64,000 nt of DNA from an uncultured Clostridia bacterium (lineage in GTDB: Bacteria > Bacillota > Clostridia > TANB77 > CAG-508). Made by a program: the position numbers and the translations under genes. Position 1 is the first letter of the stretch, and every line of letters begins with the position of its first letter. The notes below the pieces were generated by a model, which saw nothing but the letters and a program-made list of their open reading frames with translations, ran no database searches and was not told the DNA's origin. Below are positions 24,588 to 33,276 of the stretch, piece after piece. Location: NCBI GenBank assembly GCA_944393505.1, contig CALYAK010000004.1, positions 22,467-86,466 on the forward strand, in the 5' to 3' direction.

Positions 24588-25370
24588 TTATCTTTTAGAC
24601 GATTTATTAGGCTGTTTTTTATGGCTTTTTATGAAAATAAATAAAAAGTATAGGGTAATTAAAAAGAAAATGATTGAAACGATGAATAATAAATTGTTAA
24701 AAAATATATAATTTTTTACATGAAAAGCCGTCTCAATTGTATTAGTTACTTCATTCGTAGGTAGTAGAATACTACTTGATTTAGGAATATTATTTTTACG
24801 GATTATATAAATTCCAAAGGTGATTAAAGCAATCAAGAAATTACTTAACAACATCTTTAAAGTTTTTATAGATTTATAATATAGCCAACTAACTGTTGAT
24901 GTAGGTAAATTAAGTAAAATTCCAATTTGCTTAAAAGAAAGGTCTGAAAGTATTTTTAAAGAAACAATTTCTTGATCTCTTTTAGTCAAATGCGAAATAA
25001 TTTGATTATATGAGATTTTGTCAATACTAGCAAGAATGGGATCCTGAGAATCTGAAATTGTATAGATATCATCAATATTTACAGTTTTCTTATTTTTCTT
25101 TATATAATCGATAGCTACATTTTTCGTAACTTTATATAACCAATTAAGCTCATTTTCTTTTGGTAATAAATGGTTCGGCATATGATATATTTTAATGAAA
25201 ACCATCTGCATAATATCTTCACTTTCTGATTCGTTTTTTACAACAGAAAAAGCAGCTTTTTTTATTAAAGAATGATACTTATCATAAAAAAGATTAAATT
25301 TTATTTCATCTTTTTCCTCTATACCATTGAAAAAATCTTTTAATTCTTTTCTGTTTTTTCGATGATTCAT
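24588..25370 (-). CDS. ECF sigma factor with two C-terminal transmembrane helices
   Basis: 260 residues, ATG behind AAGGGAGAGTATCA. Region 2 covers about residues 22-95 (YDKYHSLIKKAAFSVVKNESESEDIMQMVFIKIY, WLYKVTKNVAIDYIKK) and region 4 about 122-172 (LTKRDQEIVSLKILSDLSFKQIGILLNLPTSTVSWLYYKSIKTL). Transmembrane helices follow at about 173-191 and 223-248, with a 30-residue loop outside and a basic tail inside. Ordinary ECF factors end after region 4. The sigma part is therefore permanently tethered unless cleaved. The downstream gene encodes an anchored extracytoplasmic partner. Confidence 0.82.
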   Translation of the reverse strand: MNHRKNRKELKDFFNGIEEKDEIKFNLFYDKYHSLIKKAAFSVVKNESESEDIMQMVFIKIYHMPNHLLPKENELNWLYKVTKNVAIDYIKKNKKTVNIDDIYTISDSQDPILASIDKISYNQIISHLTKRDQEIVSLKILSDLSFKQIGILLNLPTSTVSWLYYKSIKTLKMLLSNFLIALITFGIYIIRKNNIPKSSSILLPTNEVTNTIETAFHVKNYIFFNNLLFIVSIIFFLITLYFLFIFIKSHKKQPNKSSKR

Positions 25371-25467
25371 TGATACTCTCCCTTTATAACTAATACGATA
25401 TAATTTATATTTTAATTATTTGTTTTTGTCAATCTAATAGTAATTTTGGTTTGAAAATTTTAGAAAG

Positions 25468-25502
25468 AAAAACCCCCCGAGAAATTAACTTCTCGAGGGG
25501 AA
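25468..25502. terminator. Bidirectional terminator
   Basis: CCCCCCGAGAA pairs with TTCTCGAGGGG; A-runs on one side and the T-run on the minus strand suit the gene at 25,524-26,576. Confidence 0.75.
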
Positions 25503-25523
25503 AACATTGAAAATGACTGTGAT

Positions 25524-26576
25524 TTACCATTTAGAATAGCCAGGATTTACGGCTTCTAATACCTTTTTGAGATATTCGTATGCTTTTTCATCGCCCCAAG
25601 CATGAATGCCGCGTTTACCATCTTCTTCCCATTTGGTAACATCTTCTGCATGGAAAAGTGTGTCCATATCAAATGGCTTGTAATTTGCTTGCCACTCAAT
25701 TGATATAACACGCTTTCTCCAGCCCATTATGATATCACCATCAATCGTATGGAATAAAAACCAGGGAATATAGGAGTCGTCCCCCTGCCAATAACCGTTT
25801 GGTAACAGTTCAAAGGTATAATCGGTGCTTTTATAGATGAGATCCATCATTCTTCTAGTGAATTTGTCGACCTCCGTAAGCTTTCGATAGTTACGCCAAC
25901 AACTGTTGTGATAGAATTTTCCGTCAATGAATACGCACGGGTTATTTCTTACATCATCAATTGTAAGCTTTTGGCCACAGCAAGGGCAAACTGAGTCAGG
26001 AGCAGGAATCGCATATCCGTCAAATGTCAAAGTAAAACCTGTGGAATGATTCCTTTTAAAAGTTTCAAAATCTTCAACATTGGCGGTTGATACAAAACTG
26101 TCCTTTTGGCTTGGAATAACAGACAAAACCTGACCAAATTGATCAAGCAAAAAACAACCGAAAAGCATAAACTCATTCAGCCGTACACCTTTATAGGCTT
26201 CATGAAACATTCTTCTGTTCTGTAACATTTCGTTCAAATCAGCAAGAGACAGAAGCGACTTTTCAATGCCTTGGAGTGTATCGAAAGTAGGTATTGCTAT
26301 ATCAAAAACTCTCTCTTCATAAGTGATTTCTGCTTCCAGTGGAACATACTCGCCACCATTCTGCCTTTTGAGTTCTTCTTCCTTAAATCGATAGAGCATT
26401 TCCTGCTCTTTTGTAAAATTGGGATGACCATAGCAGTTAAATGATGACGGAATCAGTGGCTCGCCGAGCAAGGTTACCTTTACGGTTTCAGGAATAGCTA
26501 ATTTGTCCAACGTAATATGCCCAATTAAACCGCCTCCTACATTCCAACCTTCCATCCGTTTCTTTTCAATGTTCAT
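25524..26576 (-). CDS. Zinc-binding orphan protein with higher GC
   Basis: 350 residues, ATG behind TAGGAGGTTTTATC. No signal peptide. In the middle, CPCCG and a later HNSC form a likely treble-clef or ribbon zinc site, flanked by NPCVFIDGKFYH. The N-terminal half has a glycine-rich start and LLGEPLIPSSFN, and the C-terminus a WGDEKAYEYLKKVLE helix. Base composition is clearly higher in GC than the surrounding genes, and codon choice differs, suggesting recent transfer. No known family recognised. Confidence 0.6.
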   Translation of the reverse strand: MNIEKKRMEGWNVGGGLIGHITLDKLAIPETVKVTLLGEPLIPSSFNCYGHPNFTKEQEMLYRFKEEELKRQNGGEYVPLEAEITYEERVFDIAIPTFDTLQGIEKSLLSLADLNEMLQNRRMFHEAYKGVRLNEFMLFGCFLLDQFGQVLSVIPSQKDSFVSTANVEDFETFKRNHSTGFTLTFDGYAIPAPDSVCPCCGQKLTIDDVRNNPCVFIDGKFYHNSCWRNYRKLTEVDKFTRRMMDLIYKSTDYTFELLPNGYWQGDDSYIPWFLFHTIDGDIIMGWRKRVISIEWQANYKPFDMDTLFHAEDVTKWEEDGKRGIHAWGDEKAYEYLKKVLEAVNPGYSKW

Positions 26577-26602
26577 GATAAAACCTCCTAATCGAAATTT
26601 AA

Positions 26603-26785
26603 TTATTGTCGGAGGCTAATGCCTCCGAAATACCGGACGGCATTGAAAAATTTACCATCAGCACCAATTATAACACAAACGTTTACATAATTCAAACTGA
26701 TTCTGAATTATATACTGATGAACCATTTGGAATTGACAAAATAACAGATTTTGGAGGGGAGAAAAATGATTACTCAAAGTATTAA
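26603..26785 (+). pseudogene. Remnant coding fragment
   Basis: A 60-codon open frame without a supported start ends at TAA 26783-26785. Its product would read IPDGIEKFTISTNYNTNV, then YIIQTDSELYTDEPFGIDKITDFGGEKNDYSKY in part, with codon use resembling real coding DNA. It begins right after a CGGAGGC-TAAT-GCCTCCG hairpin and overlaps the end of the next minus-strand gene by 12 bp. It looks like the 3' end of a gene whose front was replaced by the neighbouring acquired gene. A 28-codon frame with a strong ribosome site (start near 26766) overlaps it. Confidence 0.35.
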
Positions 26786-27160
26786 TTTTAGAACAAGTGA
26801 AAATAACCAAGATATAATTGATTCAGTAATTGCGAACACAGCCAAAAAATGAAAAATGGTATCAAAACTAAAATAACGAATTATTTTTTCTGTGATTTTG
26901 ATAACTGGTAAACCTAATAAAAAATAGGTAATAAGTAATATTAAGATACCTCCTAGGCTAAATGAAATATTAGTACTGATAAGACTTCCTATAAGTAAAG
27001 CGGTAATAATTGGAATAAAAGTTTTGGCAATTGCATACAAGGCTACATTTATCATGTAACGAAATCGATTCATTGCAAAGAATACAACTAGTCCAACAAG
27101 AATGAGATTCAAGAGTGAAACTAGAGAATTATAGCTTAAAAAATATAAAAAAGTTGTCAT
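26774..27160 (-). CDS. Small polytopic membrane protein
   Basis: 128 residues, ATG behind GGAAGGAATTAAATCTG. Four hydrophobic segments are evident (LVSLLNLILVGLVVFFA, ALYAIAKTFIPIITALLIG, LGGILILLITYFLLGLP and a C-terminal HFLAVFAITESIISWLFS). No conserved motif identifies a family. It is monocistronic between a remnant and a lipoprotein gene. Function unknown. Confidence 0.6.
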   Translation of the reverse strand: MTTFLYFLSYNSLVSLLNLILVGLVVFFAMNRFRYMINVALYAIAKTFIPIITALLIGSLISTNISFSLGGILILLITYFLLGLPVIKITEKIIRYFSFDTIFHFLAVFAITESIISWLFSLVLKLIL

Positions 27161-27392
27161 CAGATTTAATTCCTTCCATATAATTATGATTTGATTATAT
27201 CACAAAAACTATTGGTACAATAAAATAAATGAAATTTTCGTTTCATCATTCAGAAGTCGAGAATCTGTTTAATTTTTGCTTAATCGTTTGTTAGGATTGT
27301 AATCTACAGATGAGATATTTGTCTTTTTCAGTAAAATATGGTAGAATAATGAACGCAGTATAGTTTTTGGGAATGAAAAGGGAGGATTTAGA

Positions 27393-27872
27393 ATGACAAG
27401 AAAACGGATACTCGCGATGATTATTGCTCTCTCAACTTTAGCATTTTTAGGTAGTGGTTGCCATACGGCAGCAATGGATAATGGAGAAGAAAAAGGAGGA
27501 TCAGAAGGACAAAATCTTTTTGAAGTGATAACAAATGAAACGATTGGCAATTATCAGCAAACCATTATATATGATGTAGAGGAGCTCACGGAATACGTGT
27601 ATTTGTGGCACAAGGGATCTGGTAGAACAGCTTCAACAGTCTTGTATCTGCCAGATGGAACTCCCAAAACATATTCTGGTGAAGCATGTAAATTGATTTT
27701 GGTTTCAAGAGAAGAATTTAGTAACTATACATTAAGTGTTATGTACGATTCTGAAACTTCTGTTATGTATGCAAGTTCATGGAATAGCAATGAAGGAGAT
27801 ATAACCATCCAACTACTCTATCATGCTGATGGAACTCCGAAACTATATCGGAATTCAGAAGGAGTGCTCTAA
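27393..27872 (+). CDS. Lipoprotein with two related small domains
   Basis: 159 residues; ATG behind GGGAGGATTTAGA. A signal peptide with lipobox-like LGSGC (Cys at about residue 24) predicts a lipid-anchored protein. Two similar segments follow: YVYLWHKGSGRTASTVLYLPDGTPKTY and VMYASSWNSNEGDITIQLLYHADGTPKLY, each ending in a DGTPKxY motif. The pattern resembles the short DUF6440-type domain found in other secreted Firmicutes proteins. The glycine at -3 of the lipobox is unusual. Function unknown. Confidence 0.65.
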   Translation: MTRKRILAMIIALSTLAFLGSGCHTAAMDNGEEKGGSEGQNLFEVITNETIGNYQQTIIYDVEELTEYVYLWHKGSGRTASTVLYLPDGTPKTYSGEACKLILVSREEFSNYTLSVMYDSETSVMYASSWNSNEGDITIQLLYHADGTPKLYRNSEGVL

Positions 27873-27890
27873 AAGGGGCGCTCTTTTTTT
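27862..27890 (+). terminator. Terminator overlapping lipoprotein stop
   Basis: GAGTGCT pairs with GGCGCTC (two G-T pairs), followed by seven T. Confidence 0.65.
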
Positions 27891-27979
27891 GAGGGGAAAT
27901 TTATCTTTTGATACTTTGAAAGAATTGCATATTATCTATTTTTATGATAAAAAATAAAAAAAGAAACAAGAGAAATGTA

Positions 27980-28010
27980 TTGACTTAAAGTTTACTTTAA
28001 GCGTTAAGAT
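27980..28010 (+). promoter_or_regulatory. MerR/AdhR-type promoter
   Basis: TTGACT (27980-27985) and TAAGAT (28005-28010) are separated by 19 bp, the over-long spacer typical of MerR-activated promoters. The spacer holds CTTAAAG-TTTA-CTTTAAG (27984-28001), identical in form to the CTTAAAG-N4-CTTTAAG site reported for B. subtilis AdhR, which responds to aldehydes. No merR-type gene is in the window. Confidence 0.75.
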
Positions 28011-28052
28011 AAGATTGGAAAAATTTTTAAAAGGAAAAAGGAGGAAAATAAT

Positions 28053-28790
28053 ATGAAAAAACAAACAGCTGGTAGAGATCGTTTAGGAGATTTTGCTCCA
28101 AAATTTGCAGAGTTAAATGATGATGTGTTATTTGGAGAAGTATGGTCAAGAGAAGACAAATTATCATTAAGAGATCGTTCTTTGGTAACGATTTGTGTTT
28201 TTATGGGAAAAGGATTATTTGATGATTCTTTAAAACATCATTTAATGAATGCGAAAAATAATGGAATTACAAAAGAAGAAATGGCAGAAATTATTACACA
28301 TGCTGCATTTTATGCAGGATGGCCAAATGCTTGGGCAGTATTTAATTTAGCAAAGGAAATCTATGCAGACGATGATGCACAAGGAAACCATGGAGGAATG
28401 TTTGGATTAGGAGAACCAAATACAGCTTATGCGCAATACTTTATTGGAAATTCTTATCTAAAACCACTTGCAAAAACCGATTCTGGAATTGGATTTGCAA
28501 ATGTTACTTTTGAACCAGGATGCAGAAATAATTGGCATATCCATAAAGCAACGGCTGGAGGAGGTCAAGTTTTAATCTGTATTGAGGGAGAAGGTTGGTA
28601 CCAAGAAGAAGGAAAAACGACGCAAAGCCTAAAAGAAGGAGATATTGTTGTAATTCCTGCAAATGCAAAACACTGGCACGGTGCAAAGAAAGATTCATGG
28701 TTTAGCCATATTGCAGTAGAAGTTCCAGGAGAAGGTGCTTCCAATGAATGGTGTGAACCAGTAAATGATGAAGAATATATGAAATTATAG
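28053..28790 (+). CDS. Carboxymuconolactone decarboxylase-family and cupin fusion
   Basis: 245 residues, ATG behind AAAGGAGGAAAATAAT. The N-terminal half (to about 115) is an AhpD/CMD domain: LRDRSLVTICVFMGKG, KHHLMNAKNNGITKEEMAEIITHAAFYAGWPNAW. It lacks the AhpD CxxC pair. The C-terminal half is a cupin with NNWHIHKATAGGGQVLICIEGEGWYQEEG and HWHG metal ligands. Such fusions occur in aldehyde- and electrophile-response operons, consistent with the AdhR-type promoter directly upstream. Probable detoxification enzyme; exact reaction unknown. Confidence 0.88.
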   Translation: MKKQTAGRDRLGDFAPKFAELNDDVLFGEVWSREDKLSLRDRSLVTICVFMGKGLFDDSLKHHLMNAKNNGITKEEMAEIITHAAFYAGWPNAWAVFNLAKEIYADDDAQGNHGGMFGLGEPNTAYAQYFIGNSYLKPLAKTDSGIGFANVTFEPGCRNNWHIHKATAGGGQVLICIEGEGWYQEEGKTTQSLKEGDIVVIPANAKHWHGAKKDSWFSHIAVEVPGEGASNEWCEPVNDEEYMKL

Positions 28791-28799
28791 GAGAGATGT

Positions 28800-29279
28800 A
28801 TGAGTTCGTTATTATTAGTCATTGATCTACAAAAGGGATTTGTGAATGAAAAAACGGAATATTTAGTAGAAAAAATCAAACATCTAATTCAGCGTAATCT
28901 TTATGATCAAATAGCCTTTACCCGATTTATCAATACACCACAAAGTGTTTTTGCAAAAAAACTAAACTATTTTGGTGGCATGGGAGAAGACAATGAATTG
29001 GTAATGAATGAAATGAACCACAAAATCTTTGAAAAAAATGTCTATTCAGCATATAATGACGAACTTAAAAAATATCTCGAAACCAACCAAATTAATAAAA
29101 TCTATTTATGCGGAGTAGATACGGATGCTTGTGTATTAAAAACAGCCTTCGATTTATTTGAAAATGGATACGATGTTTTTGTTTTAAAAGATTATTGTGC
29201 ATCTACTGGTGGTGAAAAATTACACCAAGCAGCACTAGAGATTTTAAAAAGAAATATTGGCGAGGATAAGATTGAATAA
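28800..29279 (+). CDS. Isochorismatase-family cysteine hydrolase
   Basis: 159 residues, starts ten bases after the CMD-cupin gene behind AGGAGAGATGT, so probably co-transcribed. Seen: LLVIDLQKGFVN with the catalytic Asp, the Lys in IFEKNVYSAY, and CGVDTDACVLKTAFDLFENGYDVFVLKDYCAS with the nucleophile Cys. Members hydrolyse amides such as nicotinamide or ureidoacrylate; substrate not determinable. Confidence 0.88.
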   Translation: MSSLLLVIDLQKGFVNEKTEYLVEKIKHLIQRNLYDQIAFTRFINTPQSVFAKKLNYFGGMGEDNELVMNEMNHKIFEKNVYSAYNDELKKYLETNQINKIYLCGVDTDACVLKTAFDLFENGYDVFVLKDYCASTGGEKLHQAALEILKRNIGEDKIE

Positions 29280-29306
29280 CGAGTAAAAACTAAAATGAGG
29301 TATAAG

Positions 29307-30113
29307 ATGGGAAAATTAGAATTAGAAGTGAAAGTTTTAAACATTAAGGAAGATGAAGTCATTCAAAAAATTCTTGATAATGGTGGAGAATTAAAAGAAG
29401 AATCTAATCAAATATTATATACCTATGATCTTTCAAGCTTGTATAGTCGATATGTCGATATTGTTGTTTTGCTCAATGAATATCAAAAAGAAAACATGGA
29501 AAATAAACAAATTGCACAAATGGAGCGTTTAAAGTTATTGTTTTTTGAGATGGATCAATTATTCAACCAAGGAGAAAGGCAAAATTTAAAAAAGATAACG
29601 GGAAAAGAGAAATTAAAGGATTTATTGGAACAAGATACAAATGAACTTTTAGCGATTTTGAATAAAAAAGAATTCCAAGAATTTATGAGTCAATTTCATA
29701 ACAATTCGAAAAAATGGATCCGATTGAGAAAAACAAATCACAAAGTAACTTTAACCGTAAAACATATACTAGCAGATAATGATACCAAAATTCAACAAAT
29801 GCTAGAAACAGAGATGGAAGTACCTTCGATTGAAGCAGCAAACGATTTTCTGGAAGCTTTAGGTTTTGCCTATAAAAGTTATCAAGAAAAGAGAAGAAAA
29901 ACCTATCGATTAAATGGCTGTGAAATAGACATCGACACATGGCCGATGCTGAATACCTATATGGAGATCGAAGGAAAAAACGAAGAAGAAATAGAAAAAA
30001 TACTAAACCTATTCGGCTATTGTTTAAAAGATACGATATCCTGTACAGTAGACGAAATTTATAAAAAGCAAGGAATTGATAGTCTGCGTATGAGAGAAAT
30101 AAAATTTGAATAA
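29307..30113 (+). CDS. CYTH-domain phosphohydrolase/cyclase-like protein
   Basis: 268 residues from the ATG at 29307, which has GAGG ten bases upstream; an ATG at 29295 has none. CYTH landmarks: LELEVKVLNI at the start, WIRLRKTNHKVTLTVKH, ETEMEVPSIEAANDFLEALGF, YQEKRRKTYRLNGCEIDIDTWPMLNTYMEIEG. A helical insertion (residues about 55-130) interrupts the early part. Bacterial CYTH proteins are usually triphosphatases or inorganic polyphosphate hydrolases; some are class IV adenylate cyclases. Confidence 0.85.
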   Translation: MGKLELEVKVLNIKEDEVIQKILDNGGELKEESNQILYTYDLSSLYSRYVDIVVLLNEYQKENMENKQIAQMERLKLLFFEMDQLFNQGERQNLKKITGKEKLKDLLEQDTNELLAILNKKEFQEFMSQFHNNSKKWIRLRKTNHKVTLTVKHILADNDTKIQQMLETEMEVPSIEAANDFLEALGFAYKSYQEKRRKTYRLNGCEIDIDTWPMLNTYMEIEGKNEEEIEKILNLFGYCLKDTISCTVDEIYKKQGIDSLRMREIKFE

Positions 30114-30157
30114 AAAGAAACGGTTAAAACAAACTAGTATGTTTTGAGGAGAAAAAT

Positions 30158-30586
30158 ATGGATATTTGGGAAGAAATGGTTGAAAAAGCAAAGAAGGAGT
30201 ACCATCCAGAAGAGGTATCCCCTTTTATAACAGCTCACCATGTGGTTGCTGCTGTACAAAGTGAAAGTGGAAAAATTTTTACAGGATTTTGTATCGAAGG
30301 GGCAAGTGGCGTGATAAATTTATGTGCAGAAAGAGTAGCAGCATTAAATATGTATTTAAATACAGGTGAGACCAAAATTAAGCGCATGGTTGCTTTTCGA
30401 AACGAACCGCCAAAAGAAGAAGGCGGAATGCCTTGTGGTGCTTGTCGAGAGTTCTTTATGCAACTTGCTTATGAAAATCGAAACATTGAGATTCTGACAG
30501 ATTATGAAACCAGAAAAACCGTTTTGTTAAAAGATCTCTTACCAAATTGGTGGGGAGAAAAAAGATATAAAAAGGAGGAAAAATAA
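30158..30586 (+). CDS. Cytidine deaminase-like protein
   Basis: 142 residues, ATG behind GAGGAGAAAAAT. Zinc-deaminase motifs are complete: CAERVAALN (proton-shuttle Glu) and PCGACREF. The N-terminal segment FTGFCIEGASGVINLCAE and the size favour the blasticidin-S/cytidine deaminase subgroup. The next gene starts two bases after its stop. Confidence 0.85.
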   Translation: MDIWEEMVEKAKKEYHPEEVSPFITAHHVVAAVQSESGKIFTGFCIEGASGVINLCAERVAALNMYLNTGETKIKRMVAFRNEPPKEEGGMPCGACREFFMQLAYENRNIEILTDYETRKTVLLKDLLPNWWGEKRYKKEEK

Positions 30587-30587
30587 G

Positions 30588-31472
30588 ATGGAAAAGTCAA
30601 AAGTATTTTTTGTAAAGGAGATTACACCAGAAAACATCATAAAAGCTTATGAGGCTTTGGGAAAGAAATTACCTGGCAAAGTAGCAGTGAAAATGCATTC
30701 AGGAGAAAAAGGAAACCAAAACTATTTAAGAGCAGAATTTGTAAAAGATGTCATTCAACATGTAAATGGTACAGTAGTAGAATGTAATACAGCCTATGAA
30801 GGTGCTCGAAATTCTACGGAAAAACATCGTAAACTAATTGAAGAGCATGAGTGGAATAAATATTTTCCATTTGATCTATTAGATGCAGAAGGACCAGATA
30901 TGGAACTTGATGTACCAAATGGAAAAGTATTAAAGAAAAACTATGTGGGTAAAAATTTAGCTAACTATGATTCACTATTTGTATTATCCCATTTTAAAGG
31001 TCATGCAATGGGTGGCTATGGAGGAGCTTTAAAACAACTTTCAATTGGTTGTGCTTCTTCTGCTGGAAAAACATTGATTCACACAGCTGGAGTGACAGAT
31101 GATCAAACAAAATTATTTGATAATTTACCAGAACAGGATCGATTCTTAGAGGCAATGGCAGATGCTGCATCCAGTGTTGTAGATTATTTCAAAGGCAATG
31201 CGGTATATGTAAATGTAATGAAAAATATCTCCATTGATTGTGACTGCGATGGAAATGCTTCTGCACCTTGTATGCAAGATATTGGTATCTTAGCAAGTTT
31301 AGATCCAGTTGCAATCGACCAAGCTTGTTTGGATCTTGTATACAATTCAACTGATCCAGGTAAAGAAAAATTAATTAAGAGAATCGAATCTCTTCATGGT
31401 GTTCATACCGTAGAAGCAGCTGCAGATTTAAAAGTGGGATCACGTGATTATGAATTAATCAATATTGACTAA
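30588..31472 (+). CDS. DUF362 protein without ferredoxin domain
   Basis: 294 residues. The DUF362 pattern is seen in VAVKMHSGEKGNQNYLRAEFVKDVI, VECNTAYEGARNSTEKHRKLIEEHEW, LSHFKGHAMGGYGGALKQLSIGCAS, and DPVAIDQACLDLVYN. Cysteines occur (CDCDG, CMQD) but the C-terminal 4Fe-4S ferredoxin domain present in many relatives is absent. The start codon follows AAAGGAGGAAAAATAAG, which lies inside the end of the deaminase gene. Function of the family is not established. Confidence 0.85.
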   Translation: MEKSKVFFVKEITPENIIKAYEALGKKLPGKVAVKMHSGEKGNQNYLRAEFVKDVIQHVNGTVVECNTAYEGARNSTEKHRKLIEEHEWNKYFPFDLLDAEGPDMELDVPNGKVLKKNYVGKNLANYDSLFVLSHFKGHAMGGYGGALKQLSIGCASSAGKTLIHTAGVTDDQTKLFDNLPEQDRFLEAMADAASSVVDYFKGNAVYVNVMKNISIDCDCDGNASAPCMQDIGILASLDPVAIDQACLDLVYNSTDPGKEKLIKRIESLHGVHTVEAAADLKVGSRDYELINID

Positions 31473-31473
31473 G

Positions 31474-31498
31474 AGTAGGCTTTTCGCCTACTTTTCTA
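31474..31498 (+). terminator. Terminator of the deaminase-DUF362 transcript
   Basis: AGTAGGC-TTTTC-GCCTACT stem followed by TTTTC. Confidence 0.75.
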
Positions 31499-31651
31499 TT
31501 TTAGCAGAATGAAAAAAATAACGAACTTAAAAAAAGAAAAAATACTAGGTATTCCAAAAGAAAATATGATACAATAAAAAAGATGAAAAACAATAGTTAA
31601 AAAGAGAACAAAAGCATAAAGAAGAATTGTTTTAGAAAGAGGAGGATACAA

Positions 31652-32578
31652 ATGAAAAACTATTTTGGGTACACAGATAAAGTTTGTGTAGTAACAGGAG
31701 CATCGAGTGGAATGGGAAAAGCAACAACGGAGATGCTTGTAGATTTAGGGGCAAAGGTATATGCAATTGACTTAAATCCATGTCCAGTAGAAGGAATTAC
31801 AGAATTTATTTCTTGTAACCTAGCGAAAAAAACAGAAATCGATGAGGCTTTTCAAAAAATACCAGAACACATTGATTCTTTTTTCGGAGTAGCAGGACTT
31901 TCAGGATCAAAAACCGATTATCGAACAACCTTTGATTGCAACTATACCGCGAATATGTACATTACATTAAATTACTTAAAAACAAGAATGACCAAAGGAG
32001 GTTCCATCGTATACTGTACTTCAACAGCAGGATTAGAATGGAAAAAATTCAAAAAGGAACAAAACAAAGTTGTTCATGCAAAAACTTGGGAAGAAGTAGA
32101 GGCATTAACGAAAAAATTAGCAGAATCAGCACCAGCAACTTTTGCGTATATGTATTCAAAGAGATGTACTTCTCAATTTGCTTGTGAACAATCTGTTGAA
32201 TTTGCAAAATTAGGAATTCGAATCAATAATGTTTTACCAGGATCAACCGATACTGGTATGAAACAAGAATTCCAAGATATGATTGGAAGTGAAGAAGAAC
32301 TAATTGCACAAGCAGGATTAGCAGGAAGACTAGCAACACCAGAAGAAATGGCATATCCAATGGTATTTTTAAATTCCGATATGGCATCGTTTATAGCAGG
32401 ATTAGATATGGTAGTGGATTATACCGATACTTGTTTGAAAGTTTTAGGGTTAAAGAAAAACTTGGAAGCAATATCGGCAACGAATCCAATTATCTGTGCA
32501 CTTGCGAAAAAAATGATCATGAAATCAGCAAGTCAGAAAGCATTAAATGCTGGATCCGACGAGAAAAAATCCGAATAG
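31652..32578 (+). CDS. Short-chain dehydrogenase/reductase
   Basis: 308 residues, ATG behind AGAGGAGGATACAA. Rossmann motif TGASSGMG at residues 16-23, NAG-equivalent region (GVAGLSG), catalytic Ser in VYCTSTAG and the YxxxK pair in YMYSKRC. An insertion between Ser and Tyr and a C-terminal extension (from about 265) make it longer than the usual 250 residues. The pattern resembles bile-acid or steroid-type SDRs, but the substrate cannot be assigned. Confidence 0.85.
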   Translation: MKNYFGYTDKVCVVTGASSGMGKATTEMLVDLGAKVYAIDLNPCPVEGITEFISCNLAKKTEIDEAFQKIPEHIDSFFGVAGLSGSKTDYRTTFDCNYTANMYITLNYLKTRMTKGGSIVYCTSTAGLEWKKFKKEQNKVVHAKTWEEVEALTKKLAESAPATFAYMYSKRCTSQFACEQSVEFAKLGIRINNVLPGSTDTGMKQEFQDMIGSEEELIAQAGLAGRLATPEEMAYPMVFLNSDMASFIAGLDMVVDYTDTCLKVLGLKKNLEAISATNPIICALAKKMIMKSASQKALNAGSDEKKSE

Positions 32579-32593
32579 ATGAAAAAATATAGA

Positions 32594-32625
32594 AGACTAC
32601 AAAGAAAAAGTTGTAGTCTTTTTTC
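32594..32625 (+). terminator. Rho-independent terminator
   Basis: AGACTACAA (32594-32602) pairs with TTGTAGTCT (32611-32619), followed by TTTTTTC. Confidence 0.8.
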
Positions 32626-32693
32626 TTTGCTTGTGAAAGAAGTAAAAATATGGTATGATTAGCACAAAATAAAGCAAGAAATGAGGAAAAGTA

Positions 32694-33263
32694 ATGAAAA
32701 TTATTTTAGCATCAGCTTCGCCAAGAAGAAAAGAGTTAATGGATTTAATGGAAGTGCCTTATCAAGTTATTCCAAGTCAGTTTGATGAAAAAAGAGATGA
32801 ATCACTTGAGCCAGAAAAGCAAGTTGAAAAATTAGCGTATGGAAAAGCAAAAGATGTTTTGGATCGAACGACAGGAGATCGTATTATCATAGGCAGTGAT
32901 ACGCTTGTGTATAAAGATGGAAAGTTTTATGGAAAGCCAAAGACAGAAGACGTTGCTAGGAAAATGTTAGAAGAGTTAAAAGATGCTTATCATGAGGTTA
33001 TTACAGGACTTAGTATTTTCATTGTAAAAGATGATGTGGTACAAGAATATATAAGCCATGATACAACTAGAATTCATATTAAGGATATGTCAGAAAAAGA
33101 AATCGATCAATGGATTGCTACTGGAAAAGCTTTGGATAAAGCTGGTGCCTATGCAATTCAAGAAGAGTTTTGTGTGTTTATTGATCGAATCGAAGGAAGT
33201 TATTTTTCTACCATAGGACTTCCGGTTCATCAAGTTTATGATGTAATAAAACAATATTGTTAG
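32694..33263 (+). CDS. maf: Maf nucleotide pyrophosphatase
   Basis: 189 residues, full length. Motifs: LASASPRRKELM at the N-terminus, EKLAYGKAKDV, IIGSDTLVYKDGKFYGKPKTEDVARKML, and AGAYAIQE near the C-terminus with the final IEGSYFSTIGLPV. Maf proteins hydrolyse non-canonical nucleoside triphosphates (dTTP/UTP type or m7GTP) and influence septation. The next gene starts 13 bp downstream on the same transcript. Confidence 0.93.
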   Translation: MKIILASASPRRKELMDLMEVPYQVIPSQFDEKRDESLEPEKQVEKLAYGKAKDVLDRTTGDRIIIGSDTLVYKDGKFYGKPKTEDVARKMLEELKDAYHEVITGLSIFIVKDDVVQEYISHDTTRIHIKDMSEKEIDQWIATGKALDKAGAYAIQEEFCVFIDRIEGSYFSTIGLPVHQVYDVIKQYC

Positions 33264-33276
33264 AGGAAAAAAGAGC

